A DNA stretch of 17,311 nt. Origin: Chloroflexota bacterium. GTDB lineage: Bacteria > Chloroflexota > UBA11872 > VXNJ01. Location: assembly GCA_026708165.1 (NCBI GenBank), contig JAPOVO010000327.1:1-17311 (forward strand). The letters run 5' to 3'. Under the pieces are notes generated by a model. That model was not told where the DNA came from, did not search any database, and worked only from the letters and a program-made list of their open reading frames with translations. Shown in pieces: positions 1 to 7,070 of the stretch. A program made the position numbers and the translations under genes. Each line of letters opens with the position of its first letter. Position 1 is the stretch's first letter.

Positions 1-150
1 GGTCCAGTCGTGGTCTGGTTTGGTGTTTACATAATGACTATAGCAGCGGTTATCAGCTCCGGCAATCTTCGTTCGACTTGCGGTAGGGGCGGGGGGCGGT
101 CAGACTTCGTACGGTTGCGATATCGATGCAAGCTAGGGAGAGAACCAACC
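1..150. other. Upstream region of the first cupin gene
   Basis: No gene is recognisable here. In-frame starts exist upstream of position 151, but the peptide they would add is low-complexity and unlike a cupin, so this is read as leader sequence. A purine-rich AGGGAG at about 135-140 precedes the ATG at 151 and can serve as its ribosome binding site. A TTTACA hexamer at 26-31 could be a -35 element, but no convincing -10 follows at 17 bp, so no promoter is claimed. Confidence 0.4.
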
Positions 151-561
151 ATGCGTGCTCAGCTTCTGCATCCGTCGAAAATGGAATGGGTAGACCGCGG
201 CAGCGGCGTTGACAGCATGCCTCTCTTTGGGGGGCATACTGAGGGCGCGAAGTTTGCGACCGGGATGACGCGGTTTCCGCCGGGCGCGGCCATCGTGCTT
301 CACTCTCACAACGTCGACGAGTCGGTGACGGTGATCGAGGGGGCCGGTCGGGCCGAAATCGACGGCGAGGAGTTCGATGTAGAGACGTTCTCCACTACCT
401 ACGTACCCGCCGGCGTAAACCACCGCTTCATCAATACAGGTGACACTCACATGCGCATTATGTGGGTCTATGCCGGGACCGAGGTGACGCGCACTATCGC
501 GGAGACTGGTGAGACGGTGGTGCATCTGTCGGCTGCCGACCGCTCGGCCGCTTCCAGCTAG
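151..561 (+). CDS. Small single-domain cupin protein
   Basis: A 136-residue protein that is one cupin beta-barrel, probably cytoplasmic because no signal peptide is visible. Cupin motif 1 is complete: G45, then H51-x-H53, E57 and G64 at the canonical spacing. Motif 2 gives P87, G89, H91 and N95. H51, H53, E57 and H91 are the expected divalent-metal ligands. The family includes dioxygenases, isomerases and small-molecule sensors, and nothing here fixes the substrate. The start at 151 is preferred over earlier in-frame starts because AGGGAG lies about 10 bp upstream and the extra N-terminal residues are arginine/glycine-rich and not cupin-like. It converges on the sulfatase gene, so it is probably a single-gene unit. 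Confidence 0.8.
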   Translation: MRAQLLHPSKMEWVDRGSGVDSMPLFGGHTEGAKFATGMTRFPPGAAIVLHSHNVDESVTVIEGAGRAEIDGEEFDVETFSTTYVPAGVNHRFINTGDTHMRIMWVYAGTEVTRTIAETGETVVHLSAADRSAASS

Positions 562-587
562 GCTGATCCTCCCTAAATCTCTCTTGC

Positions 588-605
588 CGCCGCCTGAGTG
601 CGGCG
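588..605. terminator. Possible bidirectional hairpin between convergent genes
   Basis: CGCCGC (588-593) and GCGGCG (600-605) form a perfect 6 bp stem with a CTGAGT loop in the gap between the convergent cupin and sulfatase genes. The position suits a transcription terminator, but neither strand has a proper T tract after the stem, so it may be weak or not intrinsic. Confidence 0.3.
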
Positions 606-628
606 AATAACCCGGGGAGCGCGGACGG

Positions 629-2083
629 CTAGTGAAACTCTGGCGGGGTTGGGCTGAAGTTGACCTTGAGACCCTGGCGCAGAATCTTCTCGACTCCGCC
701 GTGGGCCTGGAGCCGCGCCGCTTGATCGGCCTTGGACTGACGGTCGACCTCGTCGGGGTCGAGGACTTCACGGAGCCGTGATTCGAACTCGCTGACCGTC
801 TCGCCGAAATTCGGGTTTTGGCCGAGGTCGCGCTGTTCGAGCGGGTCGTCGAGCATGTCGAAGAGCTGCGGTGGCAGCCCCCCGGCGTGGTATACGTACT
901 TGTATCGTGAATCGCGAAGCATGTACTGCGCGTGCGGCGAGTAGATCGCGTGATACTCGCTGAATACCGACTCGTCCCGGCATTGGCGGCCGGTCGCGAT
1001 GTCCCATAAAGACGTGCCCGGCAGGTCGGCGTCGCTGCCCTGCGGCTCGACGCCGACAGCCTGCAATATCGCGGGGTGGCAGTCCACAAGCGACACAGGT
1101 TGCTCGACAACCTGACCTTCGGGGATTCCGGGACCCGCCGCGACCAGGGGCACAGCGACCGCCGCCTCGTACATGCAGCTCTTGCCCCACTGTCCGAAAT
1201 CGCCCAGCATTTCGCCGTGATCGCTGGTGTACATGACGCGGGTGGCTTCGGTAAGCCCCGAGCGTTCCAAAGCGTTGAGCAGCCTGCCGATCTGATGGTC
1301 GGTGAAGGTGACGAGTCCGTAGTAGGCGGCGATAGCCCGCCTTACGGTTTCCTCGGGAAACTCCCCGCCGGGGATCGACATGCTCAGACGCCGCGCGTTT
1401 CTCGCAGCCGGGTGATCAGGCCAGTCGCGGGCGGAGCCGTTGATCGGCCATTTGACCTCGTCGGGCGGATAGAGATCGAAATACTCCTGCGGACATACGT
1501 ACGGAAAATGCGGAGTCACGAACGAGACCCATAGGCACCACGGCTCGCCGCTTCGACCGGCTTCGTTCTCGATCCAGCTCACGGCCTCATCGGCGACGGC
1601 CGTATCGAACCTCGTGTACTGCGTCTCGCCGACGCCGGCGTTTTGCACGTTTTCGATCATATGAGTTTGCGGGGGCATCGCTTGTCTGGCGATTCCGAAC
1701 AGATCGCCGATGCCGTCTTTGACGTCCATGATGATGCGCTCGTCCGGAAACCCGTTGTCGTCTTCAACGCTGCGAAAGTGCATCTTGCCGATGATCGTGA
1801 GCGGAATTCCTTGGTCGGACAGCCGGTGCCCCCAGCCGGGAGTCGCGCCTGTATATGGGGCCGCGTTGTCCCAGTTCCCGGTTTCGTGCACATAGCGTCC
1901 CGTAACGAAGCTGGCGCGCGAAGGTACGCAGATGGGGCTGTTGCAATAGGCGTTCTCGAACCGGACGCCCCTGGCGGCCATGGAGTCGATGTTGGGCGTG
2001 CGAACCATGGAGTGCCCGTAGCAGCCCGACATACGCTGCGTGTGCTCGTCCGACATGATTATCAACAGATTCGATGGCTTCAT
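629..2083 (-). CDS. Type I (S1) sulfatase, choline-sulfatase/arylsulfatase-like
   Basis: A 484-residue sulfatase of the alkaline phosphatase superfamily, hydrolysing sulfate esters. The signature C52-V-P-S-R56 followed by TGR (61-63) marks the cysteine that a formylglycine-generating enzyme converts to the catalytic aldehyde hydrate. Other expected residues are visible: D12-E13 near the N-terminus (many relatives have DD), K100 and H102 in GKMHF, H192, D288-H289 and K301. Together these supply the Ca2+ site and sulfate binding. No signal peptide is seen, so a cytoplasmic enzyme acting on an imported small sulfated substrate is more likely than an exported polysaccharide sulfatase. The ATG is preceded by an AGAGGG-type ribosome binding site. 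It lies 162 bp downstream of the SDR-like gene on the same strand. The substrate cannot be read from sequence, and no FGE gene is present in the window. Confidence 0.9.
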   Translation of the reverse strand: MKPSNLLIIMSDEHTQRMSGCYGHSMVRTPNIDSMAARGVRFENAYCNSPICVPSRASFVTGRYVHETGNWDNAAPYTGATPGWGHRLSDQGIPLTIIGKMHFRSVEDDNGFPDERIIMDVKDGIGDLFGIARQAMPPQTHMIENVQNAGVGETQYTRFDTAVADEAVSWIENEAGRSGEPWCLWVSFVTPHFPYVCPQEYFDLYPPDEVKWPINGSARDWPDHPAARNARRLSMSIPGGEFPEETVRRAIAAYYGLVTFTDHQIGRLLNALERSGLTEATRVMYTSDHGEMLGDFGQWGKSCMYEAAVAVPLVAAGPGIPEGQVVEQPVSLVDCHPAILQAVGVEPQGSDADLPGTSLWDIATGRQCRDESVFSEYHAIYSPHAQYMLRDSRYKYVYHAGGLPPQLFDMLDDPLEQRDLGQNPNFGETVSEFESRLREVLDPDEVDRQSKADQAARLQAHGGVEKILRQGLKVNFSPTPPEFH

Positions 2084-2245
2084 TGCGCCCTCTTATGTGG
2101 CGTACAACGCAGGGAGCTTGCCGGTCTCAAACGCCAGCTAGTGCCTGGTCCACCGACGGCTTGAAAGGACTGCCGGCGACAACGCCGCTCGCTTGCCGGT
2201 CCGATTATATGTAGCCGATGGGACCGGGAAGGCCTGAGCTTTACC
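2084..2245 (-). other. Gap between SDR-like gene and sulfatase
   Basis: 162 bp separate two genes on the minus strand. No RNA gene or strong terminator is visible. The gap is long enough for the sulfatase to have its own promoter, but none stands out by eye. Confidence 0.3.
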
Positions 2246-3160
2246 TTACCGATAGTGGCGGCCGAGTTCGGAAGCGTAACGGCGGCCGACGTTGGCGCCA
2301 TTGACTTGCAGCCATTCGGTAAAGCGGGTGGAAGTTGTTGGCGCGTCAGCCGAGACGAGTAAGCCCGCCATTAGTCCGTCGACTTCGTCCTTGGTCAGGA
2401 CAACGTCTCTTACGAGCAGTCCGGCCATCTGGGAGGCCAGAAACGTCAGGGAAGGCGGCAAGTGCATCAGCCACACCCGCCTTTTGACCCGCCGGGCCAG
2501 CAACCGCACCAACTCCTCGAACGTGAAGGTCTCGGGTCCCACGGCGCCCAGGGCTCCGTTGCCTTTTTTTGCGCCGGGGTTCACTGCAAGCTGCGCCACG
2601 TCGTCCACCAAGACCGGTTGAATGGGGTAGTCGCCGGATCCGGCAATTGGGAAGACCGGAAACCGGCGCAAGAACCAGGCGATGTTGTTGATGAGCACGT
2701 CTTCGAGGCTGTACAGCACAGTTGGCCGTAAAATCGCGTAGGACAGTCCAGACTCGCGGATAGCCCGCTCGACCACTCCCTTACCCCGGAAATAACGGAG
2801 CGACGAGTCTTCGGAAGCGTTCGTGATGCTCACGTGGACTATTCGCCGGACTCCCGCCTCAACGGCGGCGCGAATTAGCAGCAGGGAGTTCGACGTGGCG
2901 GTTTCGTATGTGAGCGAGCCGCGCGGGAAGCGGATCCAATATGTATTGTAGAGAGTGTCGGCTCCCGTAAGACTAGCCACCAGCTGCTCGTAATTGCCGA
3001 AGTCCAACGGCCGCGTTTCCACCTGGGTGCCAAAGGGACTGCGCGAGGCCGGGCTACGGGTGAGCGTTCTTACGCTCTCGCCCTGATCGAGCAAACGCCG
3101 GGCGATGTACCTGCCCGTGTATCCAAACGCCCCGGTCACGACACTCAGCTTCGATTGCAT
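2246..3160 (-). CDS. Atypical SDR / NmrA-like NAD(P)-binding protein
   Basis: A 304-residue Rossmann-fold protein. The N-terminal G10-x-x-G13-x-x-G16 (GAFGYTG) follows a hydrophobic first strand, the dinucleotide-binding pattern of atypical short-chain dehydrogenases of the NmrA/NDUFA9-like type. The central part (VSITNAS, then YAILRPTVLY and a DDVA segment) resembles nucleoside-diphosphate-sugar epimerase-like proteins of the complex I 39-kDa group. The classical Tyr-x-x-x-Lys catalytic pair is not evident, so it may be a cofactor-dependent scaffold or redox sensor rather than an epimerase. The ATG has a purine-rich GAGGGCAG upstream. It precedes the sulfatase on the same strand, but the 162 bp gap makes a shared function uncertain. 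Confidence 0.8.
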   Translation of the reverse strand: MQSKLSVVTGAFGYTGRYIARRLLDQGESVRTLTRSPASRSPFGTQVETRPLDFGNYEQLVASLTGADTLYNTYWIRFPRGSLTYETATSNSLLLIRAAVEAGVRRIVHVSITNASEDSSLRYFRGKGVVERAIRESGLSYAILRPTVLYSLEDVLINNIAWFLRRFPVFPIAGSGDYPIQPVLVDDVAQLAVNPGAKKGNGALGAVGPETFTFEELVRLLARRVKRRVWLMHLPPSLTFLASQMAGLLVRDVVLTKDEVDGLMAGLLVSADAPTTSTRFTEWLQVNGANVGRRYASELGRHYR

Positions 3161-3368
3161 GACACTGCCCTCATACGAACGCCGATGTTTGTGTGATCTT
3201 AGTACCTGATGCGGTCAAGAAGCTCGACCCCGCTGACCGTGCGGCCAATATCGAAACGCGCGCCTTATCGTGATCGCCCGATCGCACCGCGACCACTGCG
3301 GTCACGCGCTTCGTCGCTTCAGGCGCTTGTCGACGGTCGTTTGGTTATGCCGAGAATGGATGGTTAGT
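3161..3368. other. Spacer downstream of tRNA-Gln, no gene seen
   Basis: About 208 bp lie between the 3' end of the tRNA and the SDR-like start, both read on the minus strand. A short inverted repeat ACCGC/GCGGT near 3286-3302 could fold, but has no T tract. The region should carry the tRNA 3' trailer and probably the SDR promoter; neither is distinct. Confidence 0.35.
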
Positions 3369-3442
3369 TGGCTGGGGTAGAAGGATTCGAACCTCCACTA
3401 CGTGGGCCAGAACCACGCGTCCTACCGTTAGACGATACCCCA
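3369..3442 (-). tRNA. tRNA-Gln (anticodon CUG), CCA encoded
   Basis: Read on the minus strand this is a complete 74-nt tRNA. The acceptor arm TGGGGTA pairs fully with TACCCCA, followed by discriminator G and an encoded CCA. The D arm holds GTCTAACGGTAGGAC. The anticodon stem CGTGG/CCACG encloses loop TTCTGGC, giving anticodon CUG, which decodes CAG. The T arm is GGAGG-TTCGAAT-CCTTC with one G-U pair. The UGGGGUA acceptor start is typical of bacterial tRNA-Gln. It is transcribed away from the Nudix operon. No GlnRS is present here; in many bacteria this tRNA is first charged with glutamate by a non-discriminating GluRS. Confidence 0.95.
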
Positions 3443-3453
3443 GTGGAAAAGGC

Positions 3454-3459
3454 ATTTTA
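3454..3459 (-). promoter_or_regulatory. Putative -10 element for tRNA-Gln
   Basis: TAAAAT on the minus strand ends 11 bp before the first tRNA base, the right distance for a transcript with a very short 5' leader. The -35 region at 16-17 bp is weak, so this rests mainly on position. Confidence 0.4.
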
Positions 3460-3495
3460 CATCGACCGGTCGCCGTTCGAGCACGGTCATGGTTT

Positions 3496-3504
3496 TGCTA
3501 CGAT
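3496..3504 (+). promoter_or_regulatory. Putative extended -10 for the Nudix operon
   Basis: TGCTACGAT has the TGn-TAnnAT form of an extended -10 element on the plus strand. It lies about 100 bp upstream of the Nudix ATG and is divergent to the tRNA promoter. The hexamer 17 bp upstream (TTCGAG) is a poor -35, as is often the case for extended -10 promoters. Confidence 0.4.
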
Positions 3505-3604
3505 CCGCTCGCGCTGGATGCGCCGGTGACGTAGTCTCTCCTGGTTGTGCTCAGCCTTGGTCTCCTTCGCAGTCTGGTCTGGAATTGAACATGCACGCAT
3601 CGCC

Positions 3605-4165
3605 ATGAAGCTCGGATGGACCGTCAAACGGTCACGGGTGGCATATTCGGGGCGGTTCCCGGTTATCGAGGACGAGTTGGTCGCCGACCTCGACGGCAGG
3701 GAGTTGCTTTATACATACTTGGGCATCGACTCCCGGGCGGTTGCGGTCATGGCGTCGGACGGACGAGGACGCATTCTTACGGTGCGTGAATATCGACACC
3801 CCATCGGGTGCGTTGTAACGGACCTACCGCTTGGATCCGTTCATCGCGGAGAGTCCTCGCGCGAGGCGGCGCTGCGTGAACTTCGGGAAGAAACCGGATA
3901 CGATGCCGGGAACCTGGTCCACTTAGGTACCGTGTTTCCATTGCCGGCGCTGGCACGGCTGGCTTTCGACTATTATTTTGCTACCGATCTGACTATGACG
4001 GAGACCGATCTGGACCCGGCAGAAATACTTGAGATCGCGTGGATGGATTTTGACGAAGTCTTGGACTGCGTAATGAATGGCGAGTTACAGCATGGTTCAC
4101 TGCCCCACGCCGTCATGCTCGCCATGCACAAGGGACTGATGAAACCGCGAGGGACGGTCGATTGA
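3605..4165 (+). CDS. Nudix hydrolase, ADP-ribose pyrophosphatase-like
   Basis: A 186-residue Nudix protein, predicted to cleave a nucleoside diphosphate linked to another group (ADP-ribose or a nucleotide sugar). The Nudix box is perfect: G77, five residues, E83, seven residues, R91-E-L-R-E-E-T-G-Y99, giving the Mg2+-binding REUxEExGU helix. The preceding DLPLG and the region FPLPALARLAFDYYFA after the box resemble the ADP-ribose/NDP-sugar branch, but substrate is not determined. The ATG at 3605 is chosen; a TTG at 3545 would add 20 residues that do not look conserved and has no ribosome binding site. Its stop overlaps the TTG start of the next gene by 4 bp (TTGA), so the two are probably translationally coupled in one operon. 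Confidence 0.87.
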   Translation: MKLGWTVKRSRVAYSGRFPVIEDELVADLDGRELLYTYLGIDSRAVAVMASDGRGRILTVREYRHPIGCVVTDLPLGSVHRGESSREAALRELREETGYDAGNLVHLGTVFPLPALARLAFDYYFATDLTMTETDLDPAEILEIAWMDFDEVLDCVMNGELQHGSLPHAVMLAMHKGLMKPRGTVD

Positions 4166-4995
4166 GGTCGGTTCGACTCGTCGGCGAAATACTGCTGGAA
4201 GAGCGACTTCACGCCTATAGCTCCGTACTCGGATCCGAATACGTTTCCAAGCAGTCCAGCTTCTACGGTGTCGACATGGCCGACATCGCTGCGGGATCGG
4301 ACGGCTGTATCGATGTCTGCCGCGAAGTGCTTGCGGCCGGTATTCGCGGGGTAGTCCACGGGCCAACCATCGACGAGATTCCGGAACTCAGGAAGCTTGT
4401 GGGAGAGAGCGGCGGCCGTCTACGGTTGGCTCATCCCATCCGTTTCGACGCCAAGTACTCCCTTCCCCGTGAAGAATCCACCGATAGGAAGCTGGGCGAC
4501 GTTATCACGGTGCGTGTAATCCGGACCGGCTCGACCGAGCGCCACATCACCGTCGAAGAGTTGAACGTACTCGACGCGCTGCTTTTATTTGGCGGAGAAG
4601 TAAGCCGCATCTTCACGAGAAGGAATGAGGTGCGGGCCGACGAGATCAATACCGCGCTCAGCGTGGTCCGGTTTGCAAATCAGGCCATAGGCTACGGGGA
4701 AGCGTCGACCGCCCACTATCCGGGTTACTTCTACGAAGTGATCGAAGTCGTCTCCACTGACGGAATGCTTGAGTACGACTCGTTCTCGCGTGTTAACCGT
4801 CTTGTCGGCAAAGATGGCATAGCTACGATTGACAGCTATCACGTGCCTCCTTATCAGGCGATGGTCGAGGACTACGTTGCGGCCTTTCGCGGCGACCGCG
4901 AGAGCGCCGTTTCGGAAACGGATACGCTCGCACTTCTTGACCTGTCTATCCGTTCCGCGAAGAGTTCCACGTCAACGGAGGCGGTAGGCAGATGA
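4162..4995 (+). CDS. Degenerate Gfo/Idh/MocA-family protein, probable non-catalytic paralogue
   Basis: A 277-residue protein whose C-terminal two thirds follow the Gfo/Idh/MocA pattern: AHPIRFD near residue 90, a following beta-sheet domain, LLLFGGEVSRIF, and a C-terminal helix of the AMVEDYVAAFRGD type. The N-terminal nucleotide-binding half is strongly shortened, with about 66 residues before the position of the family EKP motif where about 95-110 is usual. There is no glycine-rich dinucleotide loop. EKP itself is replaced by H66-G67-P68, removing the lysine used in hydride transfer. It is therefore probably not a dehydrogenase by itself. The start is TTG, overlapping the Nudix stop, and the end overlaps the next gene by ATGA. 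The coupling suggests a partner or regulatory subunit of the following dehydrogenase. A divergent enzyme with another fold use remains possible. Confidence 0.72.
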   Translation: MRSVRLVGEILLEERLHAYSSVLGSEYVSKQSSFYGVDMADIAAGSDGCIDVCREVLAAGIRGVVHGPTIDEIPELRKLVGESGGRLRLAHPIRFDAKYSLPREESTDRKLGDVITVRVIRTGSTERHITVEELNVLDALLLFGGEVSRIFTRRNEVRADEINTALSVVRFANQAIGYGEASTAHYPGYFYEVIEVVSTDGMLEYDSFSRVNRLVGKDGIATIDSYHVPPYQAMVEDYVAAFRGDRESAVSETDTLALLDLSIRSAKSSTSTEAVGR

Positions 4996-6095
4996 AACGT
5001 CTGCGTATGGGAGCGATCAGCTTCGATCACGGCCATCAGTACGGTTGGTGCAGCGCCCATCTTCAGTTGCCGATGGTCGAGCTTGTCGCGGTATCGGAGT
5101 GGATGCCGGAACAAGTGGATCGGGTCAAGAGCACGCTGGTTTCGTCGGACGGCGCCATGAGAGCGCTAGACGATCCGGAGCAAGGCTCGGTCGCGTACTA
5201 CGAGGACTATCAGGAGCTACTGGCCCGCGACGACATAGACGCGGTGAGCATCAGCTCGGCCAACGCGTTCCATCTTGAGCACACCGAGGCAGCCGCGCAG
5301 GCCGGCAAGCACGTCATTCTGGAAAAGCCGCTGGCGACAAACCTCGAGGACGCCACCCGTATAGTGACGGTCTGCGACGAAGCGGGAGTACATCTGAGCA
5401 CCGCGTATCCGACTCGGTTCTCACCGTCGGCGACCGAGGCCAAGCGCCGCGTCGACGCTGGGGAAATCGGCGAGATTGTCTCGATGCACGCGACCAACCA
5501 CCTCCGACGCGCCACCACCGGCTGGTTCGTGGACCCCGAGCTTTCGGGTGGTGGCACGATACGGGATCACATCGTTCATGGAACCGTTCGGATGCGCTGG
5601 TTCTCCGGCAAAGAGGTGATTTCGATTTACGCTGAGGGTGATACGCTCGCGCGACCTGAAATAGCCGTGGACGACGTGGCGATGTTGATCGAAACGTTTG
5701 AGGGCGGCATCGTCGGCAGCTGCGATCCTAGCTGGAACCGCCCAATGACGGCGTCGAAATGGGGGGACGTGATGATTCGAATCCTGGGCACGGAAGGGGC
5801 CATCGACTTCGACATCACCGGCTGCTATGTCTCGCGCACCCTGGCCGGCGGCAGCCAGCAATCGGAGGCGTGGGAGGCCGCAGGCGTGCAGGGTTACGTC
5901 AGTCACATGTCCTATCAGGAGGACGCCAACGTTTGGTACGTCAAGGACTTTGCCGAGTCAATCCTCGACGGTCGAAAGCCGTCGGTCGACGGCATTGACG
6001 GCTGGTATGGCGTGGCCTGCATCGAGGCCGCATATCAGTCCGTTCGCGAGCACTGTGAAGTTGAAGTACCCACATTTCCCGATGCTGCGGAATAG
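4992..6095 (+). CDS. Gfo/Idh/MocA-family NAD(P)-dependent oxidoreductase
   Basis: A 367-residue dehydrogenase of the inositol/glucose-fructose oxidoreductase family. The family lysine motif E111-K112-P113 is present in HVILEKPLA, preceded by the YEDYQELLARDDIDAV segment that leads to the nicotinamide site. SGGGTIRDHIVHG contains D192 and H196, matching the usual catalytic Asp and His. The first Rossmann loop is unusual: GAISFDHGHQYGW replaces the common GxGxxG, so cofactor binding at the pyrophosphate may be modified. Substrates in the family are polyols, sugars, sugar acids and their amino derivatives. The ATG overlaps the preceding stop (ATGA) and the TIM-barrel gene follows after 23 bp, so oxidation followed by isomerisation of a sugar-like compound is a reasonable inference. 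Confidence 0.88.
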   Translation: MKRLRMGAISFDHGHQYGWCSAHLQLPMVELVAVSEWMPEQVDRVKSTLVSSDGAMRALDDPEQGSVAYYEDYQELLARDDIDAVSISSANAFHLEHTEAAAQAGKHVILEKPLATNLEDATRIVTVCDEAGVHLSTAYPTRFSPSATEAKRRVDAGEIGEIVSMHATNHLRRATTGWFVDPELSGGGTIRDHIVHGTVRMRWFSGKEVISIYAEGDTLARPEIAVDDVAMLIETFEGGIVGSCDPSWNRPMTASKWGDVMIRILGTEGAIDFDITGCYVSRTLAGGSQQSEAWEAAGVQGYVSHMSYQEDANVWYVKDFAESILDGRKPSVDGIDGWYGVACIEAAYQSVREHCEVEVPTFPDAAE

Positions 6096-6118
6096 CTGAA
6101 AAGGACAGGAATCTACCT

Positions 6119-6943
6119 ATGCTCAAAAAAGGAATCCGTGACGGATGCTTCGGCGACTCGCTGACTCTTGAAGAGAAGTTCAAGCTTGGCGCTGCCACGG
6201 GATTCGACGGGATAGAAATCAGTCTTCCGGAAGAAGGCGAATATTCGCTGGAAAGCCCCGATTCGAAGCTGGCTGAAATCAAAGACATGAGCGAGAGCTC
6301 GGGTCTCGCGTTGCCTTCCATGGGCGGCGGAATACCGTGGGACTATCCATTGACCGACCCGGACAAGGCTGTTCGCGAGCGAGGGATGGAAGCCATGCGC
6401 CGCACTATCGACATCGCGGCCAATCTCGGCGTAGATTCCCTGCTTGTGATCACGGCGCGGGTGGAAGAGGGCGTATCGTACAAGGACGCTTGGGAGGTGT
6501 CGCAGGCCGCGCTTAGGGAGCTAGTCCCGCAGGCCGAAGACAAGGGCGTTCACCTGCTTATAGAGAACGTCTGGAACAATTTCCTCTACAGCCCCATGGA
6601 GATGGCGCGCTATATCGACGAAGCCGAAAGTGACTACGTCGGTGCCTACTTCGATTGCGGCAACGTCGTGGCGTTCGGCTATCCCGAACACTGGATCGAA
6701 GTGCTGGGGGCGCGAATCGGCAAAGTCCATATCAAGGACTACATAAGGTCCCGAAGGAACTACGATGGCTTTTGCCCGCTGCTCGAAGGCGACGTGGACT
6801 GGAAGCTAGTTATGCCCTCGCTGAAAGACGCCGGTTACGACGACTGGGCCACGCTGGAGGTCAACGCTTACTCCGTCTACCCGGAGGAAGGCGTGGCGGA
6901 ACTGTCCCGCCAGTTGGACATCATCCTCGCGGAGTATCCATAG
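6119..6943 (+). CDS. Sugar phosphate isomerase/epimerase-type TIM barrel
   Basis: A 274-residue xylose-isomerase-like TIM barrel (AP endonuclease 2 superfamily), related in layout to 3-keto-sugar/hexulose-phosphate epimerases and IolE-like proteins. Expected metal and catalytic residues appear in order: E149 in LIENVWNN, D179 in FDCGN, H204 in KVHIKDY, and E247 in TLEVNAY. The N-terminal segment GFDGIEISLPE is the typical first strand. An AAAAGGACAGGA stretch about 10 bp upstream gives a good ribosome binding site. It is the last gene of the Nudix-MocA-MocA run. Together with the dehydrogenase it resembles two-step sugar or inositol catabolism, in which a hydroxyl is oxidised and the keto product is epimerised or isomerised. 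The exact substrate is unknown. Confidence 0.85.
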   Translation: MLKKGIRDGCFGDSLTLEEKFKLGAATGFDGIEISLPEEGEYSLESPDSKLAEIKDMSESSGLALPSMGGGIPWDYPLTDPDKAVRERGMEAMRRTIDIAANLGVDSLLVITARVEEGVSYKDAWEVSQAALRELVPQAEDKGVHLLIENVWNNFLYSPMEMARYIDEAESDYVGAYFDCGNVVAFGYPEHWIEVLGARIGKVHIKDYIRSRRNYDGFCPLLEGDVDWKLVMPSLKDAGYDDWATLEVNAYSVYPEEGVAELSRQLDIILAEYP

Positions 6944-7070
6944 GCCGAAGCTACGGTCTGAAGCATCGGGTGCTCCACACAGATTTCCTGTCGGTATATA
7001 TCCATGAAGTCGCAACCGGTGAGGTCACGGCTAACGTGAATACTGGAACGCTCGGCAACAGGTATCCGTC
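6944..7070 (+). other. Leader of gltX
   Basis: 127 bp without a gene. A TATATAT run near 6995 could be part of a -10 element, but there is no convincing -35. No T-box features (specifier loop, conserved T-box sequence, terminator hairpin) are visible. Only a weak ACAGG precedes the TTG start of gltX. Confidence 0.3.

Noticed and set aside
133..1110. A 325-residue minus-strand ORF
   Set aside because: It is rich in Arg, Ser and Thr, overlaps the cupin antisense and the sulfatase in another frame, and shows no domain; it is a GC-driven shadow.
4431..4842. Minus-strand ORFs inside the MocA-like gene
   Set aside because: The plus-strand frame is open throughout, with stop-start overlaps at both ends and family-like sequence; the opposite frames show no domain.
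6944..7070. Possible T-box or riboswitch before gltX
   Set aside because: No conserved T-box sequence, specifier stem or terminator hairpin could be found by eye in this 127 bp leader.
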